Shown here: one piece after another, positions 1 to 5,654 of the stretch
Position numbering within the stretch: the stretch's first letter is position 1
How the letters are laid out: the number at the start of each line of letters is the position of its first letter
Source: Natronohydrobacter sp.
GTDB lineage: Bacteria; Pseudomonadota; Alphaproteobacteria; Rhodobacterales; Rhodobacteraceae
Length of the DNA stretch: 6,738 bases
Reading direction: 5' to 3'
Assembly: GCA_007117255.1 (NCBI GenBank)
Contig: SKGU01000308.1
Coordinates: 1-6,738 of the forward strand
Made by a program: the position numbers and the translations under genes
The notes under the pieces: generated by a model
Told to the model about the DNA's origin: nothing
Database searches by the model: none
What the model saw: the letters and a program-made list of their open reading frames with translations, nothing else

Positions 1-50
1 ACCAGTTGCAGGTAGCGGCGACCGCCAGATGATGTGACCTTGGCATACAT
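1..50 (-). CDS. N-terminal fragment of a probable IS1634/IS4-type transposase, cut by the window edge
   Basis: Reading leftward from the ATG at 50-48 gives MYAKVTSSGGRRYLQLV, open to the edge of the window. This pattern (M-[YF]-[AV]-[KR]-x-x-x-[ST]-G-G-R-x-Y-L-Q-L-V) is how I remember DDE transposases of the IS1634 group (IS4 superfamily) starting, where it is followed by a segment like 'EGYRD..G..RQR.....GRLD'. Only 17 residues are visible, so no catalytic DDE residue can be checked. There is no clear Shine-Dalgarno sequence before the ATG. The A+T-rich stretch upstream (about 60-100) differs in composition from the host genes and fits an insertion sequence end. The rest of the element lies outside the window, so whether it is intact is unknown. 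The family call comes from memory of the N-terminal motif, not from an alignment. Confidence 0.55.
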   Translation of the reverse strand, partial: MYAKVTSSGGRRYLQL

Positions 51-56
51 GCCACA

Positions 57-86
57 AAGATATCAGCAGAAAATCTCATATATCAA
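57..86 (-). promoter_or_regulatory. Possible sigma70-like promoter of the transposase
   Basis: On the minus strand, TTGATA (86-81) and TATCTT (62-57) are separated by 18 bp inside the most A+T-rich stretch of the window. This resembles a -35/-10 pair pointing at the transposase ATG. The -10 hexamer lies only 6 nt before ATG 50, so transcription would begin at or next to the start codon and the mRNA would be nearly leaderless, which fits the absent ribosome binding site. The match is by eye, and A+T-rich DNA gives such pairs by chance. Confidence 0.25.
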
Positions 87-130
87 TAGTTAATATGGAC
101 CTTGCGTGCCACAACAAGACACTCGCGAAA

Positions 131-313
131 TCACCTGCGTTCACAACCTAACCCATTGAAATATCGAGCCAGGCCCAAACGCATCCAGCCCGAAATCTCA
201 ATTTGCTGCCGAACTTGGGGGTTATACGAGACGATCAACAATGCCATAGGCAGGATCGCTATCAGCAAGCTGATCGCAACCGTATCTGCATGGAAGAAAG
301 GCGTATCGGTCAT
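131..313 (-). CDS. Small single-pass membrane protein, start overlapping the kinase stop (60 aa)
   Basis: The frame opens at ATG 313-311 and ends at TGA 133-131. Its ATG shares bases with the stop of the sensor kinase in the arrangement ATGA (313-310), which is typical of translationally coupled genes. Residues 1-10 are polar (MTDTPFFHAD). Residues 11-29 are strongly hydrophobic (TVAISLLIAILPMALLIVS) and long enough for one membrane helix. Residues 30-60 form a basic tail with several Arg (VRQQ, WMRLGLAR, CERR), which by the positive-inside rule would be cytoplasmic. I recognise no family. Third-position G+C is moderate, lower than in the kinase, so coding status is not certain. There is no strong Shine-Dalgarno, so translation would depend on ribosomes ending at the kinase stop. 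The stop lies close to the presumed insertion sequence end, so the original gene may have been longer. Confidence 0.5.
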   Translation of the reverse strand: MTDTPFFHADTVAISLLIAILPMALLIVSYNPQVRQQIEISGWMRLGLARYFNGLGCERR

Positions 314-3300
314 TTTGCTTTCACGCGACCGAGTGCCTCGACCAAGTCGTCTTTTCGGAACGGTTTCGGCAAGGTGCCGATGAAACCTGCGGCCAGGTAA
401 GCCTTGATCTGATCCGGCATGACATTGGCAGTCGTCGCCAAAGCACGCGGCGCGGGTGTTCCCGACCGCGCGGCAACTTGCTGCATTCTGCTCAAGGCCT
501 CAAGGCCATCCATGACAGGCATGGAAATATCCAGCAGAACCACATCGAACTCATCTCGCTGCCAAAGAGCAAGAGCTTCAGCGCCATCCTGCGCGAAACT
601 GCATTCGATGCCCAGCCGCGCCATCAGGGCTGAAAGCAGTTTACGATTGGCAGCATTGTCATCCGCTGCAAGAACGCGCAACCCGCGGATACTATCAGGA
701 TCTTGCGCAACCGCAGGGGTATCGGCGCCATCCGGCATGAAATTCCCGTCCGCTTCGTGGTCTGGCGGGAGTGCGATGCGCAACTCGACAGTTGTGCCTT
801 TACCGGGCGCGCTTTCAATCACGATCGTACCATCCATCATGTCAACCAGCCGTTGCACAATCGTCATGCCGAGACCGGTCCCACCAAAGCGGCGCACGGT
901 TCCTGCTTCGGCTTGCTCAAAGGGACGGGAAACGCGCGTAAGTTGCTCTTCCGACATGCCGATGCCCGTATCCGAAACCCGAAACAGCACTTCCGGGCCA
1001 TCGACAGGCATAACCTCTACTGTGACAGCGCCTGTTTCGGTAAACTTCACAGCATTGCCAAGCAAGTTGTGCAGGATCTGGCGAATGCGCGTTTCATCGC
1101 CGATGCGGCGCAACTCAGTGCCCTTGGCGCAGTTCAGGTTGAACGCGATACCCTTTGCGCGCGCATTCGCCCCATGCAGTGACCCAAGCTGATCCACAAG
1201 CGCGTCGAGTTCGAACGGAACGGGGTCAAGTGCCAGCTTCCCGGCCTCAACCCGTGCGAGATCGAGAATATCATTGAGCAAGGCCAGAAGTCCCCAACCT
1301 GAATCGCGGATCGTGTCAAGCATGTCACGCTGATCCGCTTGCAATGGCGTATCGGCCAGCAGATCAGCCATACCCAGGACACCATTCAGAGGCGTACGAA
1401 TTTCATGGCTCATATTGGCAAGAAACTCGGATTTCGCACGGTTGGCCGCTTCAGCCGCTTCGCGGGCACGCACCAGATCCGCAATATCAATATGAACGCC
1501 CGCCAGCCGCAAGGGCGGGCCATTCGGACCTCGTTGCAACACACGTCCGCGCGAGAGCAGCCAGACCCACTCCCCCGACTTGTGGCGCATACGCAACTCA
1601 TATTCGAAATTATCCGTCTCGCCGGCGAACACGCGCGCGATGGCCGCCTTGACATCCGCGCGATCCTCCGGGTGCAGGAGTTCGCTCCACCGCTCGATCG
1701 TGACAGGGGCGAGTTCTTCAACCGTATAGCCCAACATTTCGGCCCATCGATCATTGACGCGGTTTTCACCGCTGGGCACGTCCCATTCCCAAGTGCCAAC
1801 CTGCGCGCCTTCGATAATACCAGCCAGCCGCTCCTCAGCATGGACGAGGTCGGTGATATCCACCTGCAGACCCACACGCCCCCCGTCACTCGTCTTGCGC
1901 TCCATGATCTGCAAGACTGTGCCATCCGCAAGGGTCTGGGTGATCGGGCGTTGCGAGCGATGCGCTGCCAAGCGTTCATGCAGCCAGTCTTCCTCGCGGC
2001 CGATGGCTGCTGCGTATTGGCCAAATTCAAGACCACAGCGCAGGATATCTTCGAAGCGTGCCCCCGCCACTATCGCCGGCGCGCTCAAACCATAAAGATC
2101 GCGATAGCGGCGATTGGCCAGCACCAACCGGTCATCTGCATCGAAGTAAACAAAACCGTCATTCAATGCATCGACGGCTGCAATGAGTTGCGCGCGCGCC
2201 TGATCTGCGGTCTTGAGCGCGGCCTGTGTCGCATCTTGCGCTGCAATCAGCTCTGTGATGTCCGTTTCTACGGCAATGAAACCGACATGCTGGCCTTGCG
2301 GATCGAATCGCGGTTGAAGCGCCAGCCGCAGCCAGAAATCTTCTCCAGAGCGACTGCGATTCAGGATATCCGCTTCGACCGGCTTGACCGCGCGCAAGGC
2401 CCGGCCAATTCGGGCGACCGTCTCGGGATCGGTGCGCTCTGACTGCAGGAAGTCGCCCGGCCGTCGTCCCCGGACTTCATCCAGCGTCCAGCCGGTGCGC
2501 GCTGCAAAGGCTGGGTTCACCCATTCGATCCGCCCCTCGCGATCCGCGATCACCACCAGGTTTCGTGTCTCGCGCGCCACCTCGCCCAGCCGCTCCAGCG
2601 CCGCGCGCTGTGCGCGTTCTTCCGAGATGTCCTCGATCAGGCTCCAGATCAGGTCGTGGCCATCGCGCCCGGTCACCCGCACTCCAGACAGACGGACCGG
2701 ATAGCGCGTCCCGTCCTTGCGGATATAATGTTTCTCAAATGGCCCATAGCGTCCGGTCGCGCGCAATTGCGTCAATGCAAGGGCTTCAGCTTCGCCATAT
2801 TCCTGCGGCGTAATTTCCCAGTAGCTGAGCGCAAGGAATTCCTCGCGAGAATAGCCTGTCGGTTGCAGCAACGCGGGATTCACATCACAAAATGCGCCAG
2901 TTTCCATGTCGTTCAAAGCGATGCCGATCGGGGACAACGCCACCAGCGCTGAATAAAGCTCCTCGCGCTCGCGCAGGCGCTCGTCGGCCTCTACCCGGTC
3001 GGTGATGTCGCGGATGACGCAGACAAACCCCGGCCCGGCCCCTGGCTGCGCAGAGGGGCGCGTGGCAGCTGACAGCTCGAACCAGGCAGGTCCGTCAGGA
3101 AGCTCAAGCCGGTAGCGCAGACCATCGATCCAGCCCTTACGCCCTGCCTCAGCCATTGCCCGACGCGCGGTGGCGGCGAATTCGGGCGGCAGCACTTCTT
3201 CCGGGGTCCGGCCACAGATCGCCTCGGTCGGGAGTGAGAGCTTGTCGCTGCGTCCGCAATGGACAGCGGCAACGCGCCCATCCGCGTCGAATTCAATAAG

Positions 3301-4143
3301 ACTGTCGGGCAGCGCATCGAAGGTTGCCTGCAATCTGGCCTGCACGCGGCGCAGATCTTTTTCCTGGGTCTTGCGCGCGGTGATATCTGTCACCATCGCG
3401 ATGGCGGAAACGATATTGCCCTCGGCATCCAGACGCGGGCGGCACGACATGCTGACCCAGAGCGCCGTGCCATCTGCGCGCCGCAGCCGAAAATCATGGC
3501 GCTCTGATGCCCCATTATTGCGCTCGACGAACTTGGACAGCGCGATCGCGCGCCATTCGTCATCCATGAAATCGGTGAACGGGCGCGCTGTCATGGCCTC
3601 GACCGACAGGCCCAGCATCTGCGCCATGCGGGGATTAGCGTAGCGGGTTCGCCCTTCGGCATCGATGACCCAGACCCCGTCATGGGCCAGTTCGACTATA
3701 TCGGCCAAGTCAGCGAGGCGCGCCTGCTCCTCGCGCCGTGCGGTGATATCCTCAAAGGTACCGTAAATGCGCACCACCTTACCATCGCGCGTTTCACAGG
3801 CCCCGGTGGTGCGCACCCAGAGCTTGCGCCCCTTCGCCGTGATGAAGGGCACTTCGAGTTCATAGGGCGTGCCTTGCTGCTGCAATGCGGCCAAGGCCGG
3901 GTTCAGAACGGCGCGCGCGTCTGAGGGGTAGAAGGACAGCGCCTCGTCCAGTGACGGCCGAGTATCCACCGGTAGTTCATGAATCGCGCAGGTCACCGGC
4001 GACCAGAGGATCCTGCCAGACAGCAGATCGACCTCGTAGCTGCCGACCCCTGATATCGCCTCGACTTCGGCTGCTCTGTCCGCATCGCTTAGGCCTTGAG
4101 GCACCTGCGCGAAGCGGTTTATCGGATTCTCCTGACGCGTCAT
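310..4143 (-). CDS. Multi-PAS hybrid sensor histidine kinase with C-terminal receiver (1277 aa)
   Basis: This is a cytoplasmic-type signalling kinase: no signal peptide or membrane segment is visible. About seven PAS/PAC units follow one another at roughly 28-137, 145-258, 268-384, 393-509, 518-632, 655-766 and 772-890, most closing with a D-I-[TS] motif (EDITAR, TDITAR, RDITDR, EDISEE, TDITEL, VDITDL, IDIADL). The HisKA dimerisation domain follows, with H-box NMSHEIRTPLNG (phosphoacceptor His913). The HATPase domain has the N box around HNLLGNAVKF (Asn1026, Asn1030), DTGIGM (Asp1058) and GGTGLGM (1087-1093). A short linker leads to a receiver domain (about 1155-1275) with Asp1161/Asp1162, phosphoacceptor Asp1205 in LLDISMPVMDG, Thr1237/1238 and Lys1260. 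All residues needed for autophosphorylation and transfer to the receiver are present. There is no Hpt domain or DNA-binding output, so a separate phosphotransferase or regulator is expected elsewhere. The start at ATG 4143 is supported by AAGGGTGG six nt upstream. The stop overlaps the next small frame. The signal is unknown. Confidence 0.97.
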   Translation of the reverse strand: MTRQENPINRFAQVPQGLSDADRAAEVEAISGVGSYEVDLLSGRILWSPVTCAIHELPVDTRPSLDEALSFYPSDARAVLNPALAALQQQGTPYELEVPFITAKGRKLWVRTTGACETRDGKVVRIYGTFEDITARREEQARLADLADIVELAHDGVWVIDAEGRTRYANPRMAQMLGLSVEAMTARPFTDFMDDEWRAIALSKFVERNNGASERHDFRLRRADGTALWVSMSCRPRLDAEGNIVSAIAMVTDITARKTQEKDLRRVQARLQATFDALPDSLIEFDADGRVAAVHCGRSDKLSLPTEAICGRTPEEVLPPEFAATARRAMAEAGRKGWIDGLRYRLELPDGPAWFELSAATRPSAQPGAGPGFVCVIRDITDRVEADERLREREELYSALVALSPIGIALNDMETGAFCDVNPALLQPTGYSREEFLALSYWEITPQEYGEAEALALTQLRATGRYGPFEKHYIRKDGTRYPVRLSGVRVTGRDGHDLIWSLIEDISEERAQRAALERLGEVARETRNLVVIADREGRIEWVNPAFAARTGWTLDEVRGRRPGDFLQSERTDPETVARIGRALRAVKPVEADILNRSRSGEDFWLRLALQPRFDPQGQHVGFIAVETDITELIAAQDATQAALKTADQARAQLIAAVDALNDGFVYFDADDRLVLANRRYRDLYGLSAPAIVAGARFEDILRCGLEFGQYAAAIGREEDWLHERLAAHRSQRPITQTLADGTVLQIMERKTSDGGRVGLQVDITDLVHAEERLAGIIEGAQVGTWEWDVPSGENRVNDRWAEMLGYTVEELAPVTIERWSELLHPEDRADVKAAIARVFAGETDNFEYELRMRHKSGEWVWLLSRGRVLQRGPNGPPLRLAGVHIDIADLVRAREAAEAANRAKSEFLANMSHEIRTPLNGVLGMADLLADTPLQADQRDMLDTIRDSGWGLLALLNDILDLARVEAGKLALDPVPFELDALVDQLGSLHGANARAKGIAFNLNCAKGTELRRIGDETRIRQILHNLLGNAVKFTETGAVTVEVMPVDGPEVLFRVSDTGIGMSEEQLTRVSRPFEQAEAGTVRRFGGTGLGMTIVQRLVDMMDGTIVIESAPGKGTTVELRIALPPDHEADGNFMPDGADTPAVAQDPDSIRGLRVLAADDNAANRKLLSALMARLGIECSFAQDGAEALALWQRDEFDVVLLDISMPVMDGLEALSRMQQVAARSGTPAPRALATTANVMPDQIKAYLAAGFIGTLPKPFRKDDLVEALGRVKAK

Positions 4144-4149
4144 GATCCG

Positions 4150-4157
4150 CCACCCTT
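4150..4157 (-). promoter_or_regulatory. Shine-Dalgarno-like site of the sensor kinase
   Basis: On the minus strand AAGGGTGG lies 6 nt before ATG 4143. It matches the anti-Shine-Dalgarno end of 16S rRNA reasonably (AAGG, GGTGG) and supports this start. The first PAS-like segment (GVGSYEVDLLSGRILW) begins about 30 residues later, which leaves little room for a later start. Confidence 0.45.
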
Positions 4158-4463
4158 CGAGAACCTACCAGTGATCAGCGCGGCGATACGTCCTGCGATG
4201 GCACCGGCGTTGATCGAGGGCAGTCTATCACAGATCCGCGGCGGGTGATCCTTTGACGACAGCGCCAAGACAGCGGAGTAATCCGTAGGAAAGCGCGTGA
4301 TTATGCTGTCATTTCGACATGCCATTGAGATGCTCCGGTCCCTTCGGAGATGATGGATGCGTTCTTTACGCTCTGTTCCGATCATCAAGTTCCCAACACC
4401 TGTGTTTAAGCCGCCCTGGCATGCCGGGCACTGAAATAACGAAAAGATGATAAGATTTCGTTG

Positions 4464-4479
4464 CGAAGCATATGCTTCG
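4464..4479. repeat. 16-bp perfect palindrome CGAAGCATATGCTTCG
   Basis: The sequence CGAAGCAT followed by ATGCTTCG is its own reverse complement over 16 bp. It can be a dimeric protein-binding site, or in RNA a 6-bp stem with an ATAT loop. No T-run follows directly on either strand, so it does not look like a simple intrinsic terminator. It lies about 175-190 bp downstream of the argF stop and about 320 bp upstream of the kinase ATG, which is far for a classical operator. No regulator is identified. Confidence 0.4.
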
Positions 4480-4652
4480 GGCCATGCTCGCACCAAGCCC
4501 CCCCTTGTGCTCCGCGCCTTGTCATGTCGCGAAGTACCATGGCGAAGAGGTCACGCCGGGAATGCGGCCAGCCATCAATATCGCCGGTACGCTTCAGATG
4601 CGGCAAGCGTCAATCACGATGCGAGTGGACGTTGGGTAAGAGCAGACGCCGC

Positions 4653-5579
4653 CTAGAGCCCCAGGCAATAGCGCATGACGGCTTTCTGGGCATGCAGCCG
4701 GTTTTCGGCCTCATCGAACACCACGGATTGCGGACCATCCATGACCGCGTTGGTGACTTCCTCTTCGCGATGGGCAGGCAGGCAATGCATGAACAGCGCG
4801 TCTGGATTGGCCTTCGTCATCAATGCCTCATTGACCTGATAGGCGCGCAGCAGATTATGGCGGCGCTCGCGGTTGGACTGGCTGTCATGCATGCTCACCC
4901 AGGTATCAGTCACAACCAGATCCGCCCCGGCAACAGCTTGTTCGGGGTCACGGATAATCTCGATCTGCACGCCCTGCGCGCGGGCCAGCGCCACAAACTC
5001 GGGGTCCGGGTCCAAGGCTTCGGGGCCTGTGAAGGTCAGATCGAAGCCGAATTGTCCCGCCGCATGCAGGAAGGAGGCGCAGACATTATTGCCGTCGCCC
5101 GACCAGACGACCTTTTTGCCTGCGATGGGGCCGCGATGTTCCTCATAGGTCAGGATGTCGGCCATGATCTGGCAAGGATGGGTGCGGTTCGTCAGCCCGT
5201 TGATCACTGGCACGGAGGCATATTCCGCCAGTTCATGAAGCACGGATTCCTCGAAGGTGCGGATCATGATCAGATCGACATAGCGCGACAACACGCGGGC
5301 CGTGTCAGCGATGGTTTCACCGTGGCCAAGTTGCATTTCCGAACCTGACAGCACCATAGTCTGCCCCCCCATCTGCCGCACGCCGACATCGAAGCTGACG
5401 CGTGTGCGGGTCGAGGGTTTCTCGAAGATCAGCGCCACGACACGCCCGGCGAGAGGCTGATCGTCATCGGGTGTGCCGCGCGGGCGGTCTGCGCGGGCAG
5501 TTTTCATGGCGCGGGCATGATCGATCATGGCGCGCAATTCCGCTTTGTCAGTGGTGTGAATGTCAAGGAAATGGGGCAT
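4653..5579 (-). CDS. argF: Ornithine carbamoyltransferase (308 aa)
   Basis: Catalyses carbamoyl phosphate + L-ornithine to L-citrulline + phosphate, the sixth step of arginine synthesis, in the cytoplasm, usually as a trimer. The carbamoyl-phosphate loop STRTR is at 56-60 (in EKPSTRTRVSF). HPCQ is at 134-137, the fold-joining DGNN at 162-165, DTWVSM, which helps bind ornithine, at 225-230, and the catalytic MHCLPAHR loop with Cys266 at 264-271. A length of 308 residues is normal for the anabolic enzyme and both domains are complete. MPHFLDI starts at ATG 5579 in the expected place for the family. The ribosome binding site is weak (ACAGG about 10 nt upstream). The gene lies 75 bp downstream of argD on the same strand, consistent with an argD-argF operon. 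ArgI would be an equivalent name. Confidence 0.97.
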   Translation of the reverse strand: MPHFLDIHTTDKAELRAMIDHARAMKTARADRPRGTPDDDQPLAGRVVALIFEKPSTRTRVSFDVGVRQMGGQTMVLSGSEMQLGHGETIADTARVLSRYVDLIMIRTFEESVLHELAEYASVPVINGLTNRTHPCQIMADILTYEEHRGPIAGKKVVWSGDGNNVCASFLHAAGQFGFDLTFTGPEALDPDPEFVALARAQGVQIEIIRDPEQAVAGADLVVTDTWVSMHDSQSNRERRHNLLRAYQVNEALMTKANPDALFMHCLPAHREEEVTNAVMDGPQSVVFDEAENRLHAQKAVMRYCLGL

Positions 5580-5606
5580 GGTCTGGCGCCTGTCTTGGGG
5601 AGAGGT

Positions 5607-5654
5607 GCGAGGGCTCTGCCCTCGCGCTCCCGGGATATTTTTACAAGGATGAAA
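5607..5654. repeat. Hairpin plus T-rich block in the argD-argF spacer, probable dispersed intergenic element
   Basis: GCGAGGGC (5607-5614), loop TCT, then GCCCTCGC (5618-5625) form a perfect 8-bp stem. On the plus strand this is followed by CGCTCCCGGGATATTTTT, with five T at 5638-5642, then ACAAGGATGAAA. From memory, hairpins of variable sequence beside a 'CCCGGGATATTTTT…GATGAAA' block recur in intergenic regions of Rhodobacterales genomes, so this is probably a family repeat and not specific to arg. Read on the minus strand, the direction of argD-argF transcription, an A-rich stretch precedes the hairpin and no T-run follows, so it should not act as a standard terminator for argD. In the opposite direction the T-run lies 12 nt beyond the stem, too far for a textbook terminator. 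Confidence 0.55.

Larger units (their letters stand above)
4144..4652. other. 509-bp region between argF and the kinase with no convincing gene
   Basis: The stretch between the argF stop and the kinase start holds several short open frames, none of them resembling a known protein. It looks less G+C-rich than the flanking genes in parts (around 4430-4460). Visible elements are a 16-bp perfect palindrome at 4464-4479, a run of seven C at 4498-4504, and a weak hairpin with 5-bp stems (CTCCG/CGGAG, about 4333-4349). I see no strong intrinsic terminator after argF and no unambiguous -35/-10 pair for the kinase, although a kinase promoter is expected here because of the long gap. It could also contain decayed gene remnants that I cannot identify. 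Confidence 0.6.

Noticed and set aside
419..1192. Plus-strand open frame of 257 codons opposite the kinase catalytic and receiver domains
   Set aside because: It lies opposite the conserved HATPase and receiver motifs, and the Ser/Arg/Pro-rich translation is typical of an antisense shadow.
1339..2442. Long plus-strand open frame of 367 codons opposite the sensor kinase
   Set aside because: It is the antisense of the clearly coding PAS region. High G+C codon use leaves such frames open by chance, and its residues (many Arg, Ala, Gln, His) resemble no protein.
4333..4349. Hairpin CTCCG…CGGAG in the gap upstream of the kinase
   Set aside because: The stem is only 5 bp with a 7-nt loop and no T-run, so it is expected by chance.
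4406..4606. Minus-strand 66-codon frame (MPHLKRTGDIDGW…) after argF, considered as a transposase or gene remnant
   Set aside because: No recognisable domain or catalytic motif could be identified. It is short, and part of the frame runs through a seven-C run and the 16-bp palindrome.
4461..5348. Plus-strand open frame of 295 codons opposite argF
   Set aside because: Most of it is the reverse complement of argF, whose catalytic motifs fix the true strand. The remainder runs into the gene-poor gap and shows no family resemblance.
5607..5642. Classical intrinsic terminator between argD and argF
   Set aside because: In the direction of arg transcription no T-run follows the stem. In the other direction the T-run is separated from the stem by 12 nt.
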